NCBI GenBank assembly: GCA_024690425.1
Contig: JAILCT010000265.1
Location: 1 to 64,000, forward strand
Direction of reading: 5' to 3'
DNA length: 64,000 nucleotides
Source of the DNA: Lachnospiraceae bacterium
GTDB lineage: Bacteria; Bacillota_A; Clostridia; Lachnospirales; Lachnospiraceae
Shown here: positions 17,661 through 26,260 of the stretch, in pieces
How positions within the stretch are numbered: position 1 is the stretch's first letter
Layout of the letters: the number at the start of each line of letters is the position of its first letter
Translations under genes and position numbers: made by a program
The notes under the pieces: model-generated
What the model was told of the DNA's origin: nothing
What the model saw: the letters and a program-made list of their open reading frames with translations, nothing else
The model's database searches: none

Positions 17661-19073
17661 ATGAAATATTGTAAGAAATGCGGAATGCTTCTTGAAGATA
17701 ATATGGAAAGATGCATCGGGTGCGGATCGGATGTGACGGACAAGAAGAGTTATTCAAAGTTTCCCGAACCCGTACAGCAGAAGCTGGACAGCGAGAAGAA
17801 GGAATCCGGAAAGAAATATCTTGCACTTCTGGCCATTACACTGGTGTTTATCGTGATCCTGCTCATGGTAGGTATTTATATCTCCCAGACTCATATGCTG
17901 GCTCTTGAGGAGGATGGTGAGAATGGCCCCGGAACAGGCATGTTCACCCAGATGCTCATGAACTCCAAGAAGAACAATTCCGGCAAGTCGGGCAAGAAGA
18001 GTGAAGTCAAGGACGAGAACGGTGCATATTACAAATACGTCACCCTGAAGGATGAGGCAGGGAACGATATGTTTACTGCAGTTTATCCGGAAGACCTTTC
18101 GGATGTAGAGGTATCTGTTGACTGCTCGAGGAATTCCTGCAAATACCCGGCTGTTCTGTCATTCGTTGCGACCAATGAAGACAATACAACACAGCTCACC
18201 TTCACATCGCCCCAGCATTATCAGTATATAGCGGGAAGCGGGTTTTCACCCGAAGAGATCCAGGAGAATGTGAAGGGATGCGTAAGCTATTATAATTTCC
18301 GCGGTGTGGAATCTTATCTGAATGAGATAATAAAGCAGGCATATCCCACAGCCAAGAAGATAGAGGCACTTGATGAAAAGAGTGAAGAGAGTTCAAGCGA
18401 GCGCCTTGACAAAATAGTAGAACTGTATGATGTCGATAAGACCGACGGACTTGCGAAGATGTTCGGGCTTCCCGAAGGAACAAGCTTCAGTCATGCCGAT
18501 ACTTATAAATCAGACAGGATATATAACTACAGGGTTATCACCAAGGAAGATCATGCGGTCACATGCAGGTTCTATGTTCCTGTATTCTGTGTGACATATG
18601 ATTTTGATTACGAAGATGAAGAGACCCAGATGAACGGACAGCTCCTGGATTGCTATATACTTACGGTATCCAGCTTTGAAGCAGGCTCCGATGATCTGTA
18701 TGACTGGTACGAGGATGCATTTTCCATGTTCATAAACAATTACAGCCTTTCGGAAGGCTTCATGAACGGCGTTGATGCGTATGCGGAAGATATAAACGCA
18801 TCAATAGACGAAGGCCGTATACCTGCAATAATAGGTAAGGATGATTTTGGTTCTCTTGTCAAGGAATCAGGCAAGGCCGGCACTTTCTCAACTGCGGTAA
18901 GGGATTTCCTGTCCGATAAGAAGGATGCGACAAAGTCATTTGAGGCCGATGATTATACAATAAATACCGGTGATTCGATTGTTCAGGTCTATTTCGATCC
19001 TGACAGGGAGCTTCTCTTTACGACAGGAGATGAGACCGAATATCCCGGTGATGAATTCATAGAATTTAAATGA
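17661..19073 (+). CDS. zinc-ribbon single-pass membrane protein, function unknown
   Basis: 470 residues. It starts with a zinc ribbon using Cys4, Cys7, Cys18 and Cys21 (YCKKCG ... RCIGCG). A linker and one membrane helix at about residues 52-75 follow, then a large polar domain that should be outside. This layout of cytoplasmic zinc ribbon, helix and extracellular domain is common in Firmicutes. I do not recognise the outer domain. The start has GGGAGAATGACCTT upstream. It lies between aspS and the CNNM/CorC gene, with only about 20 nt on each side, so co-transcription is likely. Confidence 0.75.
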   Translation: MKYCKKCGMLLEDNMERCIGCGSDVTDKKSYSKFPEPVQQKLDSEKKESGKKYLALLAITLVFIVILLMVGIYISQTHMLALEEDGENGPGTGMFTQMLMNSKKNNSGKSGKKSEVKDENGAYYKYVTLKDEAGNDMFTAVYPEDLSDVEVSVDCSRNSCKYPAVLSFVATNEDNTTQLTFTSPQHYQYIAGSGFSPEEIQENVKGCVSYYNFRGVESYLNEIIKQAYPTAKKIEALDEKSEESSSERLDKIVELYDVDKTDGLAKMFGLPEGTSFSHADTYKSDRIYNYRVITKEDHAVTCRFYVPVFCVTYDFDYEDEETQMNGQLLDCYILTVSSFEAGSDDLYDWYEDAFSMFINNYSLSEGFMNGVDAYAEDINASIDEGRIPAIIGKDDFGSLVKESGKAGTFSTAVRDFLSDKKDATKSFEADDYTINTGDSIVQVYFDPDRELLFTTGDETEYPGDEFIEFK

Positions 19074-19092
19074 TCTGAAGGGAGTGAACTGT

Positions 19093-20409
19093 TTGGATAC
19101 CGAAGGTGTCATACAGCTGCTTATATTACTGGTATTGCTGATACTGTCGGCCTTCTATTCGGCAGCCGAGACGGCGCTTACCACAGTAAGTGAGATAAAG
19201 CTTAATACATTGGCGGAAGAAGGCAACAAGAAGGCGGCAAGGGTTCTTGAGCTGCTTGACAAAAAGAGCAAGATGTTAAGCGCGATCCTTATAATGAACA
19301 ATATCGTCAATCTGTCAGCATCTGCACTTGTCACAACACTTACAGCAAGGATATGGCCCGGCTATATTGCCGTATCAACAGGTATACTGACTCTTGTGAT
19401 CCTTATATTCGGGGAGATCAATCCCAAAACGATCGCAACGATACATAATGAGAATCTGTCTCTTCATTTTGGCGGCTTCATCATGGCCACAATGAAGATA
19501 CTCACCCCGGTTATCTTTATAGTTGACAAGTTGTCGATGCTTTTCCTCAAGATGCTGAGGATAGATCCCGAACAGGCAAAGTCAGTTCTTACCGAGAATG
19601 AGATAAGGAATATACTTGATGCATCCCACGAGGAAGGCGTGATCGAGACAGGCGAACGCGAAATGATAGACAACGTATTTGATTTCGGTGATTCGCTTGC
19701 AAAGGATGTCATGATCCCCAGGATCGAAATGACATGCGTAAATGTTGATGCCAGCTACTGGGAGCTGAAGGAGCAGTTTGAAGTCCATAAATACACAAGG
19801 ATACCTGTTTACGAGGAATCAACCGATAATATCATAGGTATAATCAACATGAAGGATGTCCTCTTTTATGAGGATATCAACAATTTCAACATAAGAAATG
19901 TCATGCGTGAGGCCAACTTCACTGTAGAGCTCAAGAAAACATCGGAGCTTATGGTTGAGATGCGGCAGAACCACATAAGCATGATACTTGTACTTGATGA
20001 ATACGGTGATACTGTGGGCCTTATCACCCTGGAGGATCTTCTTGAAGAGATAGTGGGAGAGATAAGGGATGAGTTCGATGAGGACGAGGAAGACCTTATA
20101 CAGGAAGTAGGTGAGAGGGAATACCTCGTTGACGGTTCTCTCAAGATAGATGATATAAATGACGCTTTGGGACTGGAACTCAATTCAGAGAACTATGATT
20201 CGATAGGCGGAATGATCATAGAGAAGCTTGAGAGGGTACCTGAAGTCGGTGATACCGTTGAACTTGACGATAAGACTGCACTTACGGTTGTCCAGATGGA
20301 TAAGAATCACATTGAACGGATTAAGATGGTGCTTCCCGAGCCTCAACCTGATGAAGGACAGGATAATATGCCCGATAATGAGGAGACGGCAGAAAATCAG
20401 GAAAGCTAA
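19093..20409 (+). CDS. CNNM/CorC-family transporter-like protein with CBS pair
   Basis: About 438 residues. An N-terminal DUF21 (CNNM) membrane domain with three to four helices (about residues 5-150) contains FGEINPKTIA. A CBS pair follows (about 200-325), including VMIPRIEMTCV and GLITLEDLLEEIVGEI, and then a C-terminal CorC/HlyC domain with YLVDGSLKIDDIN. Such proteins are linked to magnesium or cobalt efflux; the old 'hemolysin' label is not supported here. An upstream in-frame GTG at 19084 is only 1-2 nt from the AAGGGAG site, so I prefer the TTG at 19093, which has 7-nt spacing. The C-terminal tail is acidic. Confidence 0.88.
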   Translation: MDTEGVIQLLILLVLLILSAFYSAAETALTTVSEIKLNTLAEEGNKKAARVLELLDKKSKMLSAILIMNNIVNLSASALVTTLTARIWPGYIAVSTGILTLVILIFGEINPKTIATIHNENLSLHFGGFIMATMKILTPVIFIVDKLSMLFLKMLRIDPEQAKSVLTENEIRNILDASHEEGVIETGEREMIDNVFDFGDSLAKDVMIPRIEMTCVNVDASYWELKEQFEVHKYTRIPVYEESTDNIIGIINMKDVLFYEDINNFNIRNVMREANFTVELKKTSELMVEMRQNHISMILVLDEYGDTVGLITLEDLLEEIVGEIRDEFDEDEEDLIQEVGEREYLVDGSLKIDDINDALGLELNSENYDSIGGMIIEKLERVPEVGDTVELDDKTALTVVQMDKNHIERIKMVLPEPQPDEGQDNMPDNEETAENQES

Positions 20410-20439
20410 AAAAGTTCTTTTATTTAAGATGATGTTATG

Positions 20440-20459
20440 ATATACTCTCTAGAGTATAT
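20440..20459. promoter_or_regulatory. 20-nt palindrome upstream of the SCIFF gene (candidate operator)
   Basis: ATATACTCT and AGAGTATAT are perfect inverted arms separated by CT. The palindrome ends 19 nt before the SCIFF start and includes a -10-like TATACT. It could be a repressor site overlapping the promoter. The identity of any regulator is unknown. Confidence 0.4.
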
Positions 20460-20478
20460 GTAAATAAGGAGGTTTATC

Positions 20479-20622
20479 ATGAAGCATATAAAGACACTCA
20501 GCACAAGAGATTTTAAGAAGTCAATGAAGAACGGCGGATGCGGCGAGTGCCAGACATCCTGTCAGTCAGCCTGTAAGACATCATGCACGGTTGGCAACCA
20601 GACCTGCGAGAAGGCTAAATAA
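20479..20622 (+). CDS. scfA: SCIFF precursor peptide (six cysteines in forty-five residues)
   Basis: 47 residues, too short for a 60-residue ORF cut-off. Leader MKHIKTLSTRDFKKSMKNGG is followed by a cysteine-rich core with Cys21, Cys24, Cys28, Cys32, Cys36 and Cys43. This matches the SCIFF ranthipeptide family, nearly universal in Clostridia, in which a radical-SAM enzyme builds thioether links from Cys sulfur to neighbouring residues. A strong AAGGAGG site lies 8 nt before the ATG. The matching maturase starts 87 nt downstream. The biological role is not settled; quorum sensing or regulatory functions have been proposed for clostridial ranthipeptides. Confidence 0.95.
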   Translation: MKHIKTLSTRDFKKSMKNGGCGECQTSCQSACKTSCTVGNQTCEKAK

Positions 20623-20649
20623 TCATTTAATATAAGTTATGCATTTTAG

Positions 20650-20684
20650 CATAAGCAGCGAACATGGTCTGTTCGCTGCTTATG
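20650..20684 (+). repeat. perfect 15-bp hairpin between SCIFF peptide and maturase genes
   Basis: Bases 20650-20664 pair perfectly with 20670-20684 around a TGGTC loop. No run of T follows, so it is not a classic intrinsic terminator. Its place between a peptide gene and its modifying enzyme suggests partial termination or mRNA protection, which would give more peptide than enzyme. That is inference. Confidence 0.8.
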
Positions 20685-20709
20685 TGCGTTAAATTTGACG
20701 AGGTTATTT

Positions 20710-22143
20710 GTGATACACCAGTATAAGAACAACGGTTTTAATATTGTCCTGGATGTCAATTCCGGATCCATACATGCGGTGGATGAGATCGTATATGATA
20801 TGATCGGACTTATGGATAATGAAGGGAATACCGGATCTTTCCGCGAAGTGATAAGCGAAGATGAGATCAAGGCTCCACCGTATGAGGATATTAAGGACAG
20901 CTTTAAATCCCTGTATGATAAGTATCCCGAAGATGATATTTGCGAAGCATATGAAGAGATAGCACAGCTTATTGAGTCAGACAGGCTCTTTTCGGACGAT
21001 ATCTATAAGGATTTTGTCATGGATTTCAAGAAGCGCAAGACCGTTGTCAAGGCCTTATGTCTCCATATAGCTCATGACTGTAATCTCGCCTGCAGGTACT
21101 GCTTCGCCAAGGAAGGCGAGTATAACCAGAGTAAGAGAGAGCTGATGTCTTATGAGGTGGGGAAAAGAGCGCTTGATTTTCTTGTTGAGAATTCGGGCTC
21201 CCGGCATAACCTTGAAGTGGATTTCTTCGGCGGTGAACCTCTTATGAACTTCGATGTTGTCAGGAAGCTGGTAGAATACGGAAGAAGCATTGAAGAAGAG
21301 AAGAACAAGAAGTTCCGCTTTACCCTGACCACCAACGGTGTACTCTTAAATGATGATATACTTGATTTCGCCAATAAGGAAATGGGCAATCTGGTACTGA
21401 GCATTGACGGACGCAAGGAAGTCCATGACAGGATGCGTCCCTTCAGGGGCGGACAGGGAAGTTATGACAGTATTGTAGAGAAGTTTAAGCATGCTGCCGA
21501 CTCAAGAGACCAGATGAATTATTACGTCAGGGGAACGTTCACAAGGAATAACCTTGATTTTTCGGAAGATGTGAAGCACCTTGCCGATCTGGGATTCGAA
21601 CAGATCAGTGTTGAACCTGTTGTTGCCGAAGACTGTCAGGATTATGCTATAAAAGAAGAAGATGTGCCTTTCATTCTTGAACAGTATGATATCCTTGCAA
21701 GGGACCTGCTTGAGCGGAAGAAAAATGGAAAACCCGTGAACTTCTTCCACTTTATGATCGATCTTGAAGGCGGTCCGTGTGTTGCCAAGCGGCTTTCCGG
21801 ATGCGGTTCAGGAACAGAGTATCTGTCAGTGACTCCTACAGGAGACCTGTATCCCTGCCATCAGTTCGTAGGCCATGACAGCTTTAAGCTTGGTGATATA
21901 TACACAGGGATAACCAATAAAGAGATACAGGATGAGTTCAAGCTCTGTAATGTCTATGCCAAGGAGAAGTGCAGGGACTGCTTTGCAAGGTTTTACTGCA
22001 GCGGAGGCTGTGCAGCCAATTCATATAACTTCTCAGGTGATATAAACGGAGCATATGATATAGGATGTGCGCTTCAGAAGAAGAGGGTTGAGGTGGCTAT
22101 CATGATGAAGGTCGCCGAGGCAATGATGAATGAGGATATTTAA
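20710..22143 (+). CDS. scfB: radical SAM/SPASM maturase for SCIFF peptide
   Basis: 477 residues. It would install Cys-to-alpha-carbon thioether crosslinks in the SCIFF peptide. The N-terminal part is the peptide-recognition (RRE-like) segment beginning IHQYKNNGFNIVLD. The radical-SAM cluster cysteines are Cys124, Cys128 and Cys131 (HDCNLACRYCF). The second half has SPASM cysteines for auxiliary clusters (CGSGTEYLSV, LYPCHQF, KCRDCFARFYCSGGCAAN and a late Cys). I chose the GTG at 20710, because family members begin with an IHQYK segment and GAGG lies 7 nt upstream. A TTG at 20695 is possible. Confidence 0.95.
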   Translation: MIHQYKNNGFNIVLDVNSGSIHAVDEIVYDMIGLMDNEGNTGSFREVISEDEIKAPPYEDIKDSFKSLYDKYPEDDICEAYEEIAQLIESDRLFSDDIYKDFVMDFKKRKTVVKALCLHIAHDCNLACRYCFAKEGEYNQSKRELMSYEVGKRALDFLVENSGSRHNLEVDFFGGEPLMNFDVVRKLVEYGRSIEEEKNKKFRFTLTTNGVLLNDDILDFANKEMGNLVLSIDGRKEVHDRMRPFRGGQGSYDSIVEKFKHAADSRDQMNYYVRGTFTRNNLDFSEDVKHLADLGFEQISVEPVVAEDCQDYAIKEEDVPFILEQYDILARDLLERKKNGKPVNFFHFMIDLEGGPCVAKRLSGCGSGTEYLSVTPTGDLYPCHQFVGHDSFKLGDIYTGITNKEIQDEFKLCNVYAKEKCRDCFARFYCSGGCAANSYNFSGDINGAYDIGCALQKKRVEVAIMMKVAEAMMNEDI

Positions 22144-22197
22144 CCCATAAGACAGGGTTGATATAAATATTATTTTTACAAAACAGGGAGAAAAGCA

Positions 22198-24444
22198 ATG
22201 AAAAAACGTAACGCAGTCCTTACACTGCTGATCGTGATCGTATTGACGGTTGCCTTTGCGTTCATGGTCGTATATGGTGTCGGAAAGGACAAGGTAGGTG
22301 CAGCAAGTGAGATCAAGCTTGGCCTCGATCTTGCCGGAGGTGTCAGCATAACATATGAGGCTGTGGGTGATGAGAAGCCTTCATCGGCTGACATGGACGA
22401 TACTATATTCAAGCTTCAGCGTCGTGTTGAAGGGTACAGTACTGAAGCCCAGGTATATAAGGAAGGCGATGACCGTATCAATATCGAGATCCCGGGAGTT
22501 GAGGATGCCAATGCGGTCCTCAAGGAACTGGGTAAGCCCGGACAGCTTTACTTTATCGCCCAGTATGACAAGGACGGTAATGCCAATTACGATATGACTA
22601 CCGGAATGCTCAACAAGACCATTGAAGAACTTGAATCTGAAGGATCGATAGTTCTTACAGGTACTGACGTTGAATCTGCTGCAGGCGGTGCATACAATGA
22701 TGAACTTAAGGGTGTTCAGTATGTGGTTGAGCTTACGCTCACACCCGAAGGAACGAAGAAGTTCGCGGATGCAACTACCAAGGCTGTTGCCAATCATGAC
22801 TCAATCATGATCTATTATGACGGTGCTGCGGTAAGTATCCCTACCGTTCAGGCGGCTATTACGAACGGACAGGCACAGATAACCGGTATGGAAGATGCAG
22901 AGAGGGCTGAGAACCTCGCATCAACAATCAGGATCGGTGGACTTAAGCTTGCGCTCGAAGAATTAAGATCAAATGTCGTAGGTGCCCAGCTTGGTTCTGA
23001 AGCAATAGCAACGAGTATAAAGGCTGGTATCATCGGTTTCGGGATAGTGGTCGTATTTATGATCGCAGTATTCTTTATCCCCGGCCTGTGTGCTTCACTT
23101 GCCCTTGCATTATATATAGTCATAGTAATGGTTCTCCTTAACTTCTTCTCGGATGCTTTCGGACTCACCCTTACACTTCCCGGTATAGCAGGTATCATAC
23201 TGTCGATCGGTATGGCGGTTGATGCCAACGTTATAACCTTTGCCAGGATACGTGAAGAGATCGCAGCCGGTAAGACAGTCAATACAGCAATTAAGCTTGG
23301 CTATGAGAAGGCTTTTTCCGCAATCCTTGACGGTAACCTTACAACACTTATAGCTGCCGTCGTACTGGGAATCCTCGGAACAGGCTCGATCAAGGGCTTT
23401 GCGATCACGCTTGGTATAGGTATTGTCGTATCGATGTTCACTGCACTTGTTGTTACCAAGAAACTGCTCAATGCCTTCTATGATCTCGGAGTACAGGATG
23501 CGAAGTTCTACGGTAAGGCTAAGGCAGGTAAGAATATTGATTTCCTTGGAAAGAGGAATATATTCATAGGTATATCCGTGGCTGCTGTAGTTGCAGGCTT
23601 TGTTGTAATGGGTATCAATGCAGGAGCAGGCAAGCATGCCCTTAATCTTTCGCTTGAATTCCTCGGCGGTACTTCAACGAATGTAACATTTAATGAGGAT
23701 ATGTCCGTTGCGGATATAGATTCAAAGGTTGTTCCTCTTATAGAGGAAATAACAGGCGACGGTAATGTTCAGGTACAGAAGGTTGCCGGAAGCAATGAGG
23801 TCATATTCAAGACAAGAACGCTTTCAGTCGATGAGAGATCGGCATTCACCGACAAGATGGTCAGCAACTTCTCTGTAGAGGCCGAGAAGATAACAGCTGA
23901 GACCATCAGCTCCACGATAAGTTCAGAGATGAGCAGAAGCGCAGTTATCGCTGTTATAGTTGCGACGATATTCATGCTTCTTTATATCTGGATAAGGTTC
24001 AGCGATGTTAAGTTCGGATTTGGTTCTGTACTTGCTCTCTGCCATGACGTTCTGGTAGTACTTGCCTTTTATGCGATATCAAGGGTATCGGTCGGCAACA
24101 CATTTATTGCATGTATGCTTACCATCGTTGGTTACTCTATCAATGCAACGATCGTTATATATGACAGGATCCGTGAAGTGCTAAGGGATACACAGTATAA
24201 TTCGCTGTCACTTGAGGACAAGGTCAATATGTGTGTGAACCAGACACTTACAAGAAGTATCTTCACATCACTGACAACCTTTATCATGGTAGCTGTCCTG
24301 TATGTACTGGGTGTTTCATCAATAAGGGAATTCGCACTTCCGCTTATGGTAGGTATCATATGCGGTACATACTCATCAATATGTCTTGCAAGTGCATTCT
24401 GGTATATATTTAAGACAAAGCTTGTTAAATCAAAATCCAAATAA
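22198..24444 (+). CDS. secDF: SecDF fused protein translocase accessory subunit
   Basis: 748 residues, SecD and SecF in one chain as in many Firmicutes. It uses the proton gradient to help the Sec channel complete export. The SecD half has one N-terminal helix, the segment LGLDLAGGVSI, a large extracellular domain, IRIGGLKLALEEL, and five helices at about 275-430. The SecF half begins near residue 448 with a helix, has SLEFLGGTSTNV, and ends with five helices (about 580-740). The ATG is preceded by CAGGGAGAAAAGCA. It lies 54 nt after the SCIFF maturase; the linkage of SCIFF genes and secDF is conserved in Clostridia as far as I recall. Confidence 0.95.
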   Translation: MKKRNAVLTLLIVIVLTVAFAFMVVYGVGKDKVGAASEIKLGLDLAGGVSITYEAVGDEKPSSADMDDTIFKLQRRVEGYSTEAQVYKEGDDRINIEIPGVEDANAVLKELGKPGQLYFIAQYDKDGNANYDMTTGMLNKTIEELESEGSIVLTGTDVESAAGGAYNDELKGVQYVVELTLTPEGTKKFADATTKAVANHDSIMIYYDGAAVSIPTVQAAITNGQAQITGMEDAERAENLASTIRIGGLKLALEELRSNVVGAQLGSEAIATSIKAGIIGFGIVVVFMIAVFFIPGLCASLALALYIVIVMVLLNFFSDAFGLTLTLPGIAGIILSIGMAVDANVITFARIREEIAAGKTVNTAIKLGYEKAFSAILDGNLTTLIAAVVLGILGTGSIKGFAITLGIGIVVSMFTALVVTKKLLNAFYDLGVQDAKFYGKAKAGKNIDFLGKRNIFIGISVAAVVAGFVVMGINAGAGKHALNLSLEFLGGTSTNVTFNEDMSVADIDSKVVPLIEEITGDGNVQVQKVAGSNEVIFKTRTLSVDERSAFTDKMVSNFSVEAEKITAETISSTISSEMSRSAVIAVIVATIFMLLYIWIRFSDVKFGFGSVLALCHDVLVVLAFYAISRVSVGNTFIACMLTIVGYSINATIVIYDRIREVLRDTQYNSLSLEDKVNMCVNQTLTRSIFTSLTTFIMVAVLYVLGVSSIREFALPLMVGIICGTYSSICLASAFWYIFKTKLVKSKSK

Positions 24445-24461
24445 AGATCATGAGATGCTGA

Positions 24462-24490
24462 GACCCCAATCGCAATATGTGGTTGGGGTC
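24462..24490 (+). terminator. weak hairpin after secDF
   Basis: GACCCCAATC (24462-24471) pairs with GGTTGGGGTC (24481-24490), with one G-U pair and a 9-nt loop. Only a short CTTAGTAATT follows, so terminator strength is doubtful. Confidence 0.45.
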
Positions 24491-24519
24491 CTTAGTAATT
24501 ACAAAACTTTAGTCCTTAT

Positions 24520-26241
24520 ATGAAAAAATGGGTAGTAGCAGCCAAGAAGGCTGACTTTAATCAAATAGCGCAGAAGTTCAATATATCACCGATGCTTGCA
24601 AGGATAATGCGTAACCGGGATATCATTGGTGATGAAGCCATCAATATGTATCTTAACGGGACCGTTAATGATATGTATGATCCATATCTCATGAAAGGTA
24701 TGGACTCGGGCGTTATGATGCTGTCTGATACGATAAGGGCCGGTGGGAAGATATTTATTATAGGCGATTATGATATTGACGGAATATGTTCATCATATAT
24801 ACTCCTTAAATGTATCGAACGCATCGGAGGGACAGCCATGGTCCGCCTTCCAGACAGGGTTAAGGACGGTTACGGAATGAACACTGTCATGGTTGATGAG
24901 GCTCTTGAATACGGAGCTTCGCTTATCTTAACCTGTGATAACGGGATAGCCGCATATGATGAGATAAAATATGCCAGGGACAAGGGGATGTCCGTCATGG
25001 TCACTGACCATCATGAGGTTCCATATGAAGAAGGTCCGGATGGTAAAAAATACAGGCTCCCCCCTGCTGATGTTGTTATAGACCCCAAACAGGAAGACTG
25101 CGAGTATCCCTTTAAAGAGATATGCGGAGCCATGATAGCATATAAACTGATGAAATGTATCATTGAGCTTATGCATAAAGGCGAAGAACTCCTTGATGAG
25201 ATGCTCATGTTTGCAGGCTTTGCAACTGTCGGCGACATCATGGAATTAAAGGATGAGAACCGCATAGCTGTACGCCACGCTCTTAAGGAGATGAAGGTAA
25301 CCGGGAATATGGGGATGCGGTGCCTTCTTGATGTTACTAATGTTGACAGGAACAGGCTGTCCCCTTATGTCATCGGATATGTACTGGGCCCCTGCATTAA
25401 TGCAACCGGAAGGCTTGATACTGCGAAAAGGGCACTTGAGATGTTTCTTAAGGACAGTCATGATGAAGCTCTCAAGATAGCTCTGGAACTGAAGGCATTA
25501 AATGACAGCAGAAAAGACCTTACCGATAAATACAGAACACAGGCTGAAGAACTGATAGATTCTTCGAAGGAGCTTAACAGCGACCGTATACTTGTTGTAT
25601 ATCTTCCCGACTGTCATGAGAGCCTGGCAGGTATCATCGCAGGTCGGATAAGGGAGAAATACGGTAAACCTGCTTTTGTCCTTACAGGAGCCCAAGACTG
25701 CGTCAAGGGATCAGGAAGGTCTATCGATGCATACGATATGTATGAAGCAATGACCGGATGCAGTGACCTGTTTATAAAATTCGGCGGGCATAAAATGGCA
25801 GCCGGCCTGTCAATAAAGGAAGAGAATATAGAGACTTTCAGGCGAACGATAAATGATAACTGTACGTTGACAGAAGAAGAGATGCAGGAGAAACTGACAG
25901 CGGATATAGCGCTTCCCCTTTCATATGCAACCTATGCACTCGCCGAAGAACTGGATATGTTGGAACCTTACGGGAAGGGCAATCCAAAGCCCCTGTTCGT
26001 TCAGAAGGACCTTGCCGCTTCAGATCTTAAGGTTATAGGTAAAAGCAGAAATGCATTAAAGTTTAAGCTGATGCCTTCCGACCATTCCTGTCCCGGTGTT
26101 GATGCGATCGCTTTTGGTGACGGAGATAAGATGGCAGAAGAGATAAATGGCAGGAAAGATCTGGCGGTAATGTATGAACTTGATATAAATGAATACATGG
26201 GCAGCCGCAGTGTTCAGCTTGTGGTCAAGGATTACAGATAA
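24520..26241 (+). CDS. recJ: RecJ-like single-stranded-DNA exonuclease (DHH/DHHA1)
   Basis: 573 residues, a typical clostridial RecJ length. It degrades single-stranded DNA 5' to 3' in repair and recombination. DHH phosphoesterase motifs: IIGDYDIDGICSS near residue 82 (motif I), LTCDNGIAAYDE (motif II) and VTDHHEVPYE near residue 160 (motif III). The DHHA1 domain has KGSGRSIDAYD and KFGGHKMAAGLS near residue 425. A short OB-like C-terminal domain follows. No clear ribosome site precedes the ATG at 24520, so the start is the least certain part, although the first residues (MKKWVVAAKKAD) look family-like. murE follows 19 nt after the stop. Confidence 0.92.
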   Translation: MKKWVVAAKKADFNQIAQKFNISPMLARIMRNRDIIGDEAINMYLNGTVNDMYDPYLMKGMDSGVMMLSDTIRAGGKIFIIGDYDIDGICSSYILLKCIERIGGTAMVRLPDRVKDGYGMNTVMVDEALEYGASLILTCDNGIAAYDEIKYARDKGMSVMVTDHHEVPYEEGPDGKKYRLPPADVVIDPKQEDCEYPFKEICGAMIAYKLMKCIIELMHKGEELLDEMLMFAGFATVGDIMELKDENRIAVRHALKEMKVTGNMGMRCLLDVTNVDRNRLSPYVIGYVLGPCINATGRLDTAKRALEMFLKDSHDEALKIALELKALNDSRKDLTDKYRTQAEELIDSSKELNSDRILVVYLPDCHESLAGIIAGRIREKYGKPAFVLTGAQDCVKGSGRSIDAYDMYEAMTGCSDLFIKFGGHKMAAGLSIKEENIETFRRTINDNCTLTEEEMQEKLTADIALPLSYATYALAEELDMLEPYGKGNPKPLFVQKDLAASDLKVIGKSRNALKFKLMPSDHSCPGVDAIAFGDGDKMAEEINGRKDLAVMYELDINEYMGSRSVQLVVKDYR

Positions 26242-26260
26242 TAATTCGGAGGTATTTAAA

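Noticed and set aside
19084..20409. Hemolysin annotation for the CNNM/CorC protein
   Set aside because: The domains are those of ion-transport-linked CNNM/CorC proteins; nothing in the sequence suggests a pore-forming toxin.
20695..20709. TTG at 20695 as start of the SCIFF maturase
   Set aside because: The GTG at 20710 has better ribosome-site spacing and gives the family-like start IHQYK.
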